A model generated the notes under the pieces. That model was not told the DNA's origin, searched no databases, and saw only the letters and a program-made list of their open reading frames with translations. Positions 43,602 through 51,644 of a DNA stretch of 64,000 nt are shown one piece after another. The DNA comes from Rhizobiales bacterium Ga0077525 (GTDB lineage: Bacteria > Pseudomonadota > Alphaproteobacteria > Rhizobiales > Xanthobacteraceae). Both the position numbers and the translations under genes were made by a program. The stretch is taken from positions 62,001 to 126,000 of the forward strand of contig LNDS01000027.1 in NCBI GenBank assembly GCA_001464835.1, given 5' to 3'. Position 1 is the first letter of the stretch. Each line of letters opens with the position of its first letter.

Positions 43602-44128
43602 ATGCGCCGACCGCGACCATCGACTGGCCGGAGAAACTTTACGGCACGCTCAAGCGCGCCGGCATCCGGCAGGTCGGCTATGTGCCCGACGCCGGCCACG
43701 CGCGCTTGATCGATCGCTGCCGCGCCGATCCCGACATCCACGATGTGGTGCTGACCACCGAGGAGGAGGGCGTGGCGCTCGCCGCCGGCGCCTGGCTCGG
43801 GGGCAATCGCGCCGTGCTGCTGATGCAGTCGAGCGGCGTCGGCAATTGCATCAACATGCTGTCGCTGGCGCGTTCGTGCCGCTTTCCGCTGTTGATGATG
43901 ATCACCATGCGCGGCGAGTGGGAAGAGTTCAATCCGTGGCAGCAGCCGATGGGCTCGATCGTCGATCCGGTGCTGCGGCTGAGCGAAGCCGAGATTTATC
44001 GCGCCACCAGGCCTGACGAAGTCGAGGGCCTCGCCGAGCGCGCCGTGCAGCATGTGTTTGGCGACGAGCGCATCGCCGCTTTGTTGCTGTCTCAGCAATT
44101 GATCGGCAAGAAGGTCTGGACCAAATGA
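43598..44128 (+). CDS. TPP-dependent decarboxylase, alpha (pyrimidine-binding) subunit
   Basis: The 176-residue protein corresponds to the N-terminal TPP-binding half of sulfopyruvate/phosphonopyruvate decarboxylases. The conserved glutamate that activates the cofactor is in TTEEEGVALAAGAWLGG, and LLMQSSGVGNCINMLSLA follows. The other half is encoded by the next gene with an ATGA overlap. The split into two subunits is as in archaeal ComD/ComE, but the substrate here cannot be read from sequence. Confidence 0.87.
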   Translation: MNAPTATIDWPEKLYGTLKRAGIRQVGYVPDAGHARLIDRCRADPDIHDVVLTTEEEGVALAAGAWLGGNRAVLLMQSSGVGNCINMLSLARSCRFPLLMMITMRGEWEEFNPWQQPMGSIVDPVLRLSEAEIYRATRPDEVEGLAERAVQHVFGDERIAALLLSQQLIGKKVWTK

Positions 44129-44700
44129 GCGGACTTGAACGCCGCGCCGCGATGGCGATCTTGCTGGCCGATCGCAAGAACGACCTCCTTGTCATTCCCG
44201 GCCTCGGCTCGACCTGCTGGGATCTCGCCGCCGCTGGCGACAATGACCGCAACTTTTATCTGTGGGGCGCGATGGGCGGCGCGGCGATGATCGGCCTCGG
44301 CCTCGCTCTGGCTCAGCCGGACAAGCGCGTGCTCGTCGTCACCGGCGATGGCGAGATGCTGATGGGCTTAGGATCGCTCGCCACCATCGGCATCAAGCAG
44401 CCGCCGAACCTCGCCGTCGTCGTCTTCGACAATGGCCATTACGGCGAAACCGGCATGCAGCCGAGCCACACCTACAAAGGCGGCGTCGACCTGCTCGGCG
44501 TCGCCCGTTCCTGCGGCATCGCCACCTGCCTCGATGTCGCGGACGAGGCGGCTTTGGCCGATCTCGCCGCCCGGCTTAAGGCGCTGTCCGGCCCGCTGTT
44601 TGCCCGCCTGGCGATTGTCATCGGCGATCCGCCGCGGGTGCTGCCGGAGCGCGACGGCACCGTGCTCAAGGCCCGGTTCCGGGCTGCGATCGGGGTCTAA
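44125..44700 (+). CDS. TPP-dependent decarboxylase, beta (pyrophosphate-binding) subunit
   Basis: The 191-residue protein carries the TPP diphosphate/magnesium motif starting GDGEMLMGLGSLATIG and ending VVVFDNGHYGETGMQ, which is the GDG...N pattern. The N-terminal WGAMGGAAMIGLGLALAQP is typical of this half in 2-oxo-acid decarboxylases. It resembles ComE of sulfopyruvate decarboxylase. It is the last gene of the coupled four-gene operon; tRNA-Phe follows after 123 bases. Confidence 0.87.
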   Translation: MSGLERRAAMAILLADRKNDLLVIPGLGSTCWDLAAAGDNDRNFYLWGAMGGAAMIGLGLALAQPDKRVLVVTGDGEMLMGLGSLATIGIKQPPNLAVVVFDNGHYGETGMQPSHTYKGGVDLLGVARSCGIATCLDVADEAALADLAARLKALSGPLFARLAIVIGDPPRVLPERDGTVLKARFRAAIGV

Positions 44701-44717
44701 ACCTTTGTTTCCATGAG

Positions 44718-44759
44718 CCGGATTGGCTTCTGGACACACCGGATTGGCTTCTGGACAGG
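44718..44759 (+). repeat. Tandem 21-bp duplication in the tRNA-Phe promoter
   Basis: Two adjacent copies begin CCGGATTGGCTTCTGGACA and differ only in their last two bases (44718-44738 and 44739-44759). Each copy contains one TGGACA element. Only the right-hand copy is correctly spaced from the -10. Confidence 0.9.
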
Positions 44760-44780
44760 GTGGGGCGGGGCCTCTATAAC
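44752..44780 (+). promoter_or_regulatory. Predicted promoter of tRNA-Phe
   Basis: TGGACA (44752-44757) and TATAAC (44775-44780) are separated by exactly 17 bases, and the tRNA begins 43 bases after the -10. Each element matches five of six sigma-70 consensus bases. Confidence 0.6.
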
Positions 44781-44823
44781 GCGGCGCTCGCCTTGCCCCG
44801 GACGTTTCGGGGCCAGTGCCGGG

Positions 44824-44899
44824 GCCCAGGTAGCTCAGTTGGTAGAGCATGCGATTGAAAATCGCAGTGTCGGTGGTTCGATCCCGCCCCTGGGCACCA
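44824..44899 (+). tRNA. tRNA-Phe (anticodon GAA)
   Basis: The acceptor arm GCCCAGG pairs with CCTGGGC, the D-arm is GCTCAGTTGGTAGAGC, and the anticodon arm TGCGA-TTGAAAA-TCGCA gives anticodon GAA. The T-arm contains GGTTCGATCC, the discriminator is A and CCA is encoded (44897-44899). It stands at the boundary between conserved core genes and an accessory stretch, a common place for integration. Confidence 0.97.
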
Positions 44900-45423
44900 A
44901 TTCCTAGTCCAGCATAAATTAATTGTTCGGCTTGGTCGGTTGTCATCCGAACTCTTGACGGCACTACGACGGAGTCTGCTTTACCTTCTTAGGTCAGATA
45001 CGGCCATGCCGCTGACTGATGTCGATATGACCCGCGATCAGCAAATCCGCGCATTGCAGAAGATGGTGGACGAGAACCTCGGGGGGCGCGAGGGCTTTAC
45101 TTCTGCGAGTCCGGGACGAGCGTGCCTTAACGATGTCCGCAACATACCAATCCGTGAAGTGCTGGGCCTGGAAGGCCGTTACGAAGCATGCACATGGCCA
45201 CGAATGATGGCGATGGCCGTGCCGTGACCTTGCGCGGATAAGATTCGACCACCTGAAAACACGTTTTCAACATGTCGCGATGCTCGGCTCTCGGTCACGA
45301 CTTTACTCAGTGCTGCGGTTACGAAGTTTGCTGTGCACGGACAATCAAACGAAAATGGAGCAAATAGGTGCAAGACCTGTGAGGCATTCGCTATAACAAG
45401 ATCGTTGATATCGGAGTGACATA
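44900..45423. other. Low-G+C stretch downstream of tRNA-Phe without a recognised gene
   Basis: These 524 bases are visibly less G+C-rich than the surroundings. The best open frame is 45006-45227 (73 residues, starting MPLTDVDMTRDQQIRALQKM), but it has no ribosome site, no family match and an ordinary length for chance. The region presumably contains the promoter for the deacetylase gene; GGAG lies eight bases before its ATG. No direct repeat of the tRNA 3' end was found in what I could scan. Confidence 0.5.
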
Positions 45424-46308
45424 ATGCACCCGCGCGAGAGATTAATTTATTCAGCGATAGAGAAAAGACCGCCGCTCGCGTTTCCGAAAGGGGTGAGGCT
45501 TGTGGTCTGGCCGGTCCTGGCGCTGGAAGAGTGGGATATGGCGCGGCCGATGGCCCGCATGGTGATCTCGCCGCCGCAAGGCCAGCCGATGCAGCCGGAC
45601 CATCCGAACTGGAGTTGGCACGAATACGGCATGCGCGTCGGTTTTTGGCGACTGCGCAAGATGATGCTTAAGCTCGGCATCTCGCCGACCGTGACGCTCA
45701 ATGCCCGGGTCTGCGAGGCATATCCGCAAGTCGCGCAAGCCTGCGTCGATAGCGGCTGGGAGCTCAATGCACACGGCTATGACCAGGTGCCGATGCACAA
45801 GCTCGACGACCAGCGTGCCTCGATCATGAAATCCATGGACATGATCGAGAAATTTTGCGGCAAGCGGCCGCGTGGCTGGTTCGGCCCCGGCCTAACCCAG
45901 ACCTTCGACACGCTAGATTACCTATCGGAGGCCGGCATCGAGTATATCGGCGACTGGGTGCTTGACGACGAGCCGGTGACGCTGAAAACGACGCACAAGC
46001 CGGTGGTAGCGCTGCCCTATAATTTCGAAATTCACGACATCGTCATGATGGCGCTTCAACACCATCCGTCCGAGGTCTGGCACACGCGCGCGCTCGACCA
46101 CTTCAACACGCTTTATGCCGAATCGGCCGAGCGTCCGAAGATCATGGCGATCGCCTGCCATCCTTATTTGTCGGGCGTGCCGCACCGCATCGGCCATGTC
46201 CAGAAAACCTTTGCCGAAATTCTTGCCCATGATGGCGTGGTGGCGTGGAACGGCGAGAAAATTCTGGATTGGTATTTGTCATCGAGCAGCAGCGCCGGGA
46301 CGAAATGA
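45424..46308 (+). CDS. Polysaccharide-deacetylase-fold protein, PuuE/allantoinase-like
   Basis: The 294-residue protein belongs to the NodB-homology (polysaccharide deacetylase) superfamily in its PuuE-like branch. It has WHEYGMRVGFWRLRKMMLKL, ARVCEAYPQVAQACVDSGWE, LNAHGYDQVPMHKLDD, RGWFGPGLTQTFDTLDYLSE and ACHPYLSGVPHRIGHV. PuuE proteins open the allantoin ring without a metal, but related proteins act on other cyclic or N-acyl compounds. Its TGA overlaps the ATG of the following amidase (ATGA). The identity of the substrate is unknown. Confidence 0.88.
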   Translation: MHPRERLIYSAIEKRPPLAFPKGVRLVVWPVLALEEWDMARPMARMVISPPQGQPMQPDHPNWSWHEYGMRVGFWRLRKMMLKLGISPTVTLNARVCEAYPQVAQACVDSGWELNAHGYDQVPMHKLDDQRASIMKSMDMIEKFCGKRPRGWFGPGLTQTFDTLDYLSEAGIEYIGDWVLDDEPVTLKTTHKPVVALPYNFEIHDIVMMALQHHPSEVWHTRALDHFNTLYAESAERPKIMAIACHPYLSGVPHRIGHVQKTFAEILAHDGVVAWNGEKILDWYLSSSSSAGTK

Positions 46309-47501
46309 ACCATCACGTGTTTCACTCTGCCTTTGTCCCGCATGACATCCAGGCGCCAATTCGCGGCGCGCCAACCGGATCGCTCGAGGGCCTCACCGCC
46401 GTCGTCAAGGACATGTACGGCATTGCTGGCGAGCGTATCGGCTGCGGTAATCCCGATTGGCTCGTGACCCATGAGCCGGCCATGCAGCATTGTCCACCTG
46501 TGCAGAAAATTCTCGACGCCGGTGCGACCATCACCGGCAAAACGATTTGCGATGAGTTTTTCTACAGCATTACCGGAATCAACGCGCATTACGGCATGCC
46601 GATTAACATGCGTGCGCCGGGCCGAGTCCCCGGCGGATCTTCCGCCGGTTCGGCTGCGGCTTGTGGCGCCGGTCTTTGCGACTTCGCGCTCGGCAGCGAC
46701 ACCGGCGGGTCGGTGCGCATTCCTGCGTCCTTTAATGGCGTGTACGGCTTGCGCCCGACCCATGAACGCATTGCACATGCCGGCGTTGCCGACATGGCGC
46801 CGAGTTTCGATGTGCCGGGCTGGTTTGCGGCAACGCCAGGCGTTTTCCGCAGAGTCGGAGCAGTGCTACTAAACGAGCAGCGTGTAACGGCGAAAATCGA
46901 CCGCGTCGTGCTTTTGGAAGATGCGTTCGAGCAGGCCGAAGAACCGGTAGCGACCCTGCTGCGCACGCTGATCGAGTTTATGAGCGACGATTTGCCGCCG
47001 ATCGTGCACAGTCGCATTGCGCCCGACGGTTTCGATCTCTGGCGCGAGGCGTTCCGCATCATCCAGGCCTATGAGACGTGGCAGACCTTCGGCGATTTCG
47101 TCACCAAGGTTCAACCAAAAATGGGCGCCGGTATTCACGAACGCATGGCGTTCGCCGCAACCGTGACCCGAGCGCAGGCCGACGCCAGCCGCCTGGTCCA
47201 GGCCGAAGCGCGCGAGCATATAAGGCAAATCGCCGCCCCGGGTATAATCCTTGTGTTGCCGACCGCGCCGACGATCGCGCCGCTCGCTGATACGCCGGCC
47301 GCCGATCTGGAAGATTTTCGTACGCGCGTAATGCGGCTGACCTGCACCGCCGGCCTGTCCGGTTTGCCGCAGATGACAATACCGGCCGGCACCATCAACG
47401 GCTGCCCGGTCGGGCTTTCGTTCATCGGCTGGGCGGGCGGCGACGAAGCGCTACTCGATCTGGCCTGTACACTGGCGCGCCATTGCGGCGCGGCGGCATG
47501 A
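46305..47501 (+). CDS. Amidase signature family enzyme
   Basis: The 398-residue protein has the amidase-signature Ser-cisSer-Lys triad: Lys35 in AVVKDMYGIAG, the cis-Ser in PGGSSAGSAAA (around residue 113) and the nucleophile in GSDTGGSVRIPA (Ser136). It hydrolyses an amide or ureide bond in the cytoplasm. At under 400 residues it is at the short end of the family, similar to AtzF/AtzE-like and glutamyl-tRNA-amidase-like catabolic amidases. It is coupled by ATGA overlaps to the genes on both sides. Confidence 0.92.
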   Translation: MNHHVFHSAFVPHDIQAPIRGAPTGSLEGLTAVVKDMYGIAGERIGCGNPDWLVTHEPAMQHCPPVQKILDAGATITGKTICDEFFYSITGINAHYGMPINMRAPGRVPGGSSAGSAAACGAGLCDFALGSDTGGSVRIPASFNGVYGLRPTHERIAHAGVADMAPSFDVPGWFAATPGVFRRVGAVLLNEQRVTAKIDRVVLLEDAFEQAEEPVATLLRTLIEFMSDDLPPIVHSRIAPDGFDLWREAFRIIQAYETWQTFGDFVTKVQPKMGAGIHERMAFAATVTRAQADASRLVQAEAREHIRQIAAPGIILVLPTAPTIAPLADTPAADLEDFRTRVMRLTCTAGLSGLPQMTIPAGTINGCPVGLSFIGWAGGDEALLDLACTLARHCGAAA

Positions 47502-49903
47502 GGCGCAAAGCCATGGCGACGCCAAGCCAAGATGCGATTAAGGCCAAGGCGAGCAAGCCGAAATCGAAACCGCGCTCGTCGCGCGGTAAGGAACGCAAAA
47601 AGCCGTTCCAGCTCGAAGAAGCAACCATCGACGATCTGCACCATGCCATCAAAAACGGCAAGACGACGGTGGTTGCCGTCGTCCAGCACTATATCGAGCG
47701 CGTGCGCAAATATAACGGCGTCGCCAGTGTGCTGGTCACGAAGGACGGCGAACCGGTCGCGGAAGCAGAAGGCACGGTACGCGGGCAAGCGCCGTTGCAA
47801 TTCCCGACTGAGACCGTAAAGGCCGCCGACATTCTGCCGAATCTCGACAAGTACCAGGGGCCGCCGCTCGAATTCGGCCGCATGGATGCGACCGCCTCGG
47901 ACCCGACGGTGCAGCAACAGTTCGGCATGATCGCCGGCATCAAGAACGGCACGCAGTTAAACGCGCTCGCGACGCTGAACATTCGCGGCGAGCGCTCAGC
48001 CGTCTGCCCCGGCGACTATGACCGGCATCCCTCCGACGGGCCGCTGCCGGAAGGCGCACCGGCCGTGTGTGAAATCCTGCGCCGCATGCCGGACGCCTTG
48101 GAGCGCGCGGCGCAGCTGGACAAGAAATACGGGCGCAATCCTGACCTCAAGAAGATGCCGATGTATGGCGTCGTGTTTTCGTTCAAAGACCCCTTCGACA
48201 CTAAGGATATGCGATCGACCGGCGGCGGCGATGCGCGCTACGATGCCGATTTTCCGGCGCGGGATCACGCGCTGGTCGAACAATTGCGCAATAAAGGCGC
48301 GATCATCTTCGCCAAAGCCTTGAACACAGAATATAACGGCCGCCCGGAAGCGCCACCAATGGCCGACGGTTCGAAGCCGGACAAGGTTCTGCCTTCGGTG
48401 CTGGGCTATCAACGCAGCTCCTGGGGCGGCAATCCGGCCAACCCTTACGATGCCACGCGCGCGGCTTCGCTCGGATCCAGCTCCGGCTCGGGGGTATCGG
48501 TCAGCGCCAACCTCGTGATGTGTAGCCTGGGCGAGGAAACGCGTGCCTCCTGCCGCGGGCCGGCCAATCACAATTCAGTGGCGCTGATCCTGCCGCACAA
48601 GGCGATGCTTGGCTTTGACGGAGGCGCCATCGGGGCCGATATCTACATGGATCGCAGTGGCGTTCTGGCTCGCACCGTCGGCGATGCGGCCAAAGTGCTC
48701 GATGCCTTGAAGGACCCTGTGCAGGGTTATTACGACCCGCGCGATCCCTTCACCACCGTGCCGCGCTCCTCCGTCTTGCCGACGCCGTTTGCCAGCCATA
48801 CGACGAAAGGCGCGGCCAAGCGCTCGCTCAAAGGTTTGCGCATCGGCATCATCCGCGAATCCATGACGGTGCCGAAGGGTTCGATGACCGAAGTGCCGAT
48901 CGTCACTGCGGCGGCGAAGGAAATCAAAACCATTCTTGGCGGTAAGCTCGGCGCTACTTTGGTTGAATCTTCGCACCCGCTGTGGCCGCGCGATCCCAGT
49001 ATTGAGCTCATGACAGTGGACCATACGCGCGCCCTCGCGCGCCTGGCGCCCGTGTTCATGCCCGACCTGTTTTTCCGTCTGAATTCGGACGGAACGCCGC
49101 AGTTCCCGGACTTTGCGGCCAAGATCGAGCCGACCGAGTTTGCGCCGGGCAAAATCTTCGGCGGCGGCACCATGAAGCCGATCGATTACTTCGTCGAGTT
49201 GGTGGACGGGCGTATTGACCCTCCGTCGAATTTCGATATCGGCGCCATCCAGCCGCAGGCTCCCGCCAACGCTTTCAAGTTTCATATCAACCAGTACCTT
49301 TCTCGCCGCGCCGCAGATTGGAAAGAGAAGGGCATTACCGAGACGTTGACCAATTTCACCGAGCTTAATGCGCGTTCCAAGTTTTGGGGCGACGATCAGC
49401 GCGCCGAGTTTGAGAACTGGGACCGGTTGTCTGACATGCGCAATCCTGAGGGCGAGCGCCAGGGTATCAACGAGCGCATTATGCTGCGCGAGCTCCTGCG
49501 GCGAGCCGATATGATGGTGATCCACGAAAACCGATTGGACGCCCTGGTGCGCCTGCATACGCCGTTCCCGCCCGGGATTATCGGCGGTGCCGGGCAATAT
49601 GATCTGCGTGCCAATCTGACGATGGAATCACTCAGCGGCCCGAACGCTGGCTTGACCGAGGTGCTAATTCCCGCCGGCTACGTAACCACCGCCTATGATC
49701 CGGTCTTTCAGCTAGCCGCCGACGGCAAATCCTACGTGTCGGCTGGATCCGACAGGCCAACGAAGCTGGCCGCGCCGGGTCTGCCGTTTTCACTTGTTTT
49801 CCGTGCCGAACCCGGCAGGGAAGATACCATTCTGGAGATCGCTGCGGCCTACGAAGCGACCTCGAAGCGGCGTGTTCCGCCGCCTGGTTTTGGCCCGCTC
49901 TAG
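47498..49903 (+). CDS. Large amidase-family protein (801 residues)
   Basis: The protein starts at ATG 47498, which overlaps the previous stop. A Lys/Arg-rich N-terminal tail of about 40 residues is followed by an N-terminal amidase-like helix region and the triad elements: Lys in VFSFKDPFDTKD, SLGSSSGSGVSVSA, and GEETRASCRGPA in place of the usual GSDTGGSxRxPA. About 300 extra residues follow in the C-terminal half before the closing TKLAAPGLPFSLVF. The family normally has 450-550 residues. The altered nucleophile loop still keeps a serine, so activity is plausible but the substrate range should differ. Confidence 0.82.
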   Translation: MRRKAMATPSQDAIKAKASKPKSKPRSSRGKERKKPFQLEEATIDDLHHAIKNGKTTVVAVVQHYIERVRKYNGVASVLVTKDGEPVAEAEGTVRGQAPLQFPTETVKAADILPNLDKYQGPPLEFGRMDATASDPTVQQQFGMIAGIKNGTQLNALATLNIRGERSAVCPGDYDRHPSDGPLPEGAPAVCEILRRMPDALERAAQLDKKYGRNPDLKKMPMYGVVFSFKDPFDTKDMRSTGGGDARYDADFPARDHALVEQLRNKGAIIFAKALNTEYNGRPEAPPMADGSKPDKVLPSVLGYQRSSWGGNPANPYDATRAASLGSSSGSGVSVSANLVMCSLGEETRASCRGPANHNSVALILPHKAMLGFDGGAIGADIYMDRSGVLARTVGDAAKVLDALKDPVQGYYDPRDPFTTVPRSSVLPTPFASHTTKGAAKRSLKGLRIGIIRESMTVPKGSMTEVPIVTAAAKEIKTILGGKLGATLVESSHPLWPRDPSIELMTVDHTRALARLAPVFMPDLFFRLNSDGTPQFPDFAAKIEPTEFAPGKIFGGGTMKPIDYFVELVDGRIDPPSNFDIGAIQPQAPANAFKFHINQYLSRRAADWKEKGITETLTNFTELNARSKFWGDDQRAEFENWDRLSDMRNPEGERQGINERIMLRELLRRADMMVIHENRLDALVRLHTPFPPGIIGGAGQYDLRANLTMESLSGPNAGLTEVLIPAGYVTTAYDPVFQLAADGKSYVSAGSDRPTKLAAPGLPFSLVFRAEPGREDTILEIAAAYEATSKRRVPPPGFGPL

Positions 49904-50419
49904 GTAGAACTTACTCTGCCCAGATCGCCTTCAAAGAAGCCCGGCACCGGCATGATCCTTGAATAGCTCTTGGTCTCGCACGTACCGGCTGAGCGTATCG
50001 ATCGACCGGTGCCGGCTAGTCGCCATCATTTTGAACAGCGACGCACCGCGCTTAGCAGCGCTTGTGAGGAAGCCGGCGCGCAACGAGTGACCGGAGAACA
50101 GGGCAGGGTCCAATCCTACGCGCTTGGCATGTGCTTTGACGATGTTGGCGACAGACCGGTCGGTGAGACGCTCGGCCTGAACGTGGCCGCCGCGGCGGAT
50201 GCCGACCGGGGCTGCAGGGGGTCGGGATGCTTTGAGATTGCGACAGTCCCAGAGGCCCGAGGAGCGCCTTTGATCGACCACCCCCGGTGGAGGCGTTCAT
50301 GAGCCTTGCGGCGGACGCAATGTTCTGACGGAAATGTCATCCCGAATGGCTTGACGAAACGGGGCTCTGCCTTTGTGATAAGGCACACCTTCATTCGGCC
50401 GCCCCCTCCTGGAGTGCTT
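49904..50419. other. Junction stretch holding a recombinase remnant
   Basis: Apart from the recombinase fragment on the minus strand (annotated separately) I see no intact gene. The part from about 50282 to 50419 has no recognisable coding content; GGAG at 50411 is the ribosome site of the following methyltransferase gene. Confidence 0.5.
49931..50281 (-). pseudogene. Truncated tyrosine recombinase (integrase C-terminal fragment)
   Basis: The last ~90 residues of this frame match the C-terminal catalytic domain of phage/plasmid-type tyrosine recombinases. RVQAERL-like HVQAERLTDRSVANIVKAHA is followed by GHSLRAGFLTSAAKRGASLF (catalytic Arg), SRHRSIDTL (His/Arg box), RYVRDQELF (Tyr) and the family end DHAGAGLL. 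The N-terminal half of the protein, with the first catalytic Arg, is missing; the upstream ~25 residues are unrelated. It is a decayed integration gene and marks the accessory region starting at tRNA-Phe. Confidence 0.85.
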
Positions 50420-51265
50420 ATGAGACAGTTCCGAATTCCGGTCCTCGCATGTGTTATTTCCGCACTGACGCTTACGGGTGCCTACGCACAGAGTGCGCCC
50501 GCAGCGACCGTCCCCACGCCGCCGGCACAGGAAGAGTACACGCCGACGTCGGGTCAGGCAGGCAAGGACGTGGTGTGGGTGCCGACACCGGACGCACTTG
50601 TGGAGCGGATGCTCGACATGGCGAATATCACCAAGGACGACTACTTGATCGACCTTGGCTCCGGAGACGGCCGGACAGTCATCACTGCAGCCAAGCGTGG
50701 AACGCGGGCCCACGGCATCGAGTACAATCCCGACATGGTCGCTCTCTCCGAGCGCAATGCCAAGGCGGCAGGCGTAACCGAGCGCGCGACCTTCGTACGC
50801 GGGGATATCTTCAAGTCCGACTTCTCGAAGGCGACGGTGGTCACACTGTTTCTTCTGCCAAATTTGAACCTGCAGTTGCGACCGATATTGCTCGACATGA
50901 AGCCGGGCACGCGCGTGGTCTCGAATACCTTCGACATGGGAGATTGGCAGCCGGATGATCGCATCGATGCAGGCGGTGACTGCAAGAACTACTGCCGCGC
51001 GATGAAATGGGTTATTCCGGTGAAGGCCGGTGGCACCTGGCGTCTCGGCAATGGCGAGTTGAAGCTGACCCAGACCTATCAGATGCTTGACGGCACCCTA
51101 ACCCTGGGCGGCAAGACGCTGCCGATCAGCGCGGCGAAGATGGACGGCACGAAGATCACCTTCACAGCGGGCGGCCGCCGTTACACGGGCGAAGTCGCAG
51201 ACGGCAAGATGACTGGCCAGGTGGACGGCAGCGAAGCTTGGAGCGCCACGCGCGCTGCAAGCTAA
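50420..51265 (+). CDS. Exported class I SAM-dependent methyltransferase
   Basis: The 281-residue product starts with a clear signal peptide (MRQFRIPVLACVISALTLTG, cleavage after AYA), then a Pro/Thr-rich linker and a Rossmann methyltransferase domain: VWVPTPDALVERMLDMANI, DYLIDLGSGDGRTVITAAKR (motif I) and HGIEYNPDMVALSERNAKAA. A C-terminal beta-rich domain carries two cysteines (DCKNYCR). ATG 50420 has GGAG six bases upstream. It is a paralogue of the protein at 35097 (same VPTP...RML start and motif I). A SAM-binding fold outside the cytoplasm is unusual because SAM is not normally present there. Confidence 0.87.
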   Translation: MRQFRIPVLACVISALTLTGAYAQSAPAATVPTPPAQEEYTPTSGQAGKDVVWVPTPDALVERMLDMANITKDDYLIDLGSGDGRTVITAAKRGTRAHGIEYNPDMVALSERNAKAAGVTERATFVRGDIFKSDFSKATVVTLFLLPNLNLQLRPILLDMKPGTRVVSNTFDMGDWQPDDRIDAGGDCKNYCRAMKWVIPVKAGGTWRLGNGELKLTQTYQMLDGTLTLGGKTLPISAAKMDGTKITFTAGGRRYTGEVADGKMTGQVDGSEAWSATRAAS

Positions 51266-51644
51266 GCAATTCCGCACGCTCGTCCAGTCGTTGATCGTCG
51301 TGATTTGCTCACTCCCGCTTTCAGCGAGCCATATGTACACCCGTCGTAGAACACGAAGTCTCGATTGAGCACTGCAAGCGGCGAGCGGGCATCTGGGAGA
51401 GGAACGCGTTCATTCCATATCGAAACCCCTCGGGATCTGCATCAAGTGCATCGTTGTTCTTGGGAAAGAGGCGCTTCGTCTGGGACTTGTCAATCTTTTG
51501 CGCGATCATCTGACGTCAGCGATAGATGAAGACCAAGATCGCGATGTCTGCCGTTTCCCAATGATAAAGTCGCCGCGGCTCGCCACCCGGTGACCGAATT
51601 TTTTCATTTCGGCCTTGCCCGGTATTCCGCTATCTTTCTCCCGC
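51266..51644. other. Intergenic stretch without a recognised gene
   Basis: These 379 bases contain only short open frames on the minus strand (51321-51509 and 51506-51745), which lack ribosome sites and family motifs. The segment at 51500-51590, read on the minus strand, has a protein-like look (EPRRLYHWETADIAILVF), which may be a leftover of a decayed gene. No repeats or terminators are evident. Confidence 0.45.

Noticed and set aside
45006-45227. A 73-codon frame downstream of tRNA-Phe
   Set aside because: There is no ribosome site and no recognisable family, and its length can arise by chance.
44891-51640. An attachment-site direct repeat of the tRNA-Phe 3' end
   Set aside because: I looked near the recombinase remnant and in the 51.3-51.6 kb gap for TGGGCACCA or GGTTCGATCC and found no convincing second copy.
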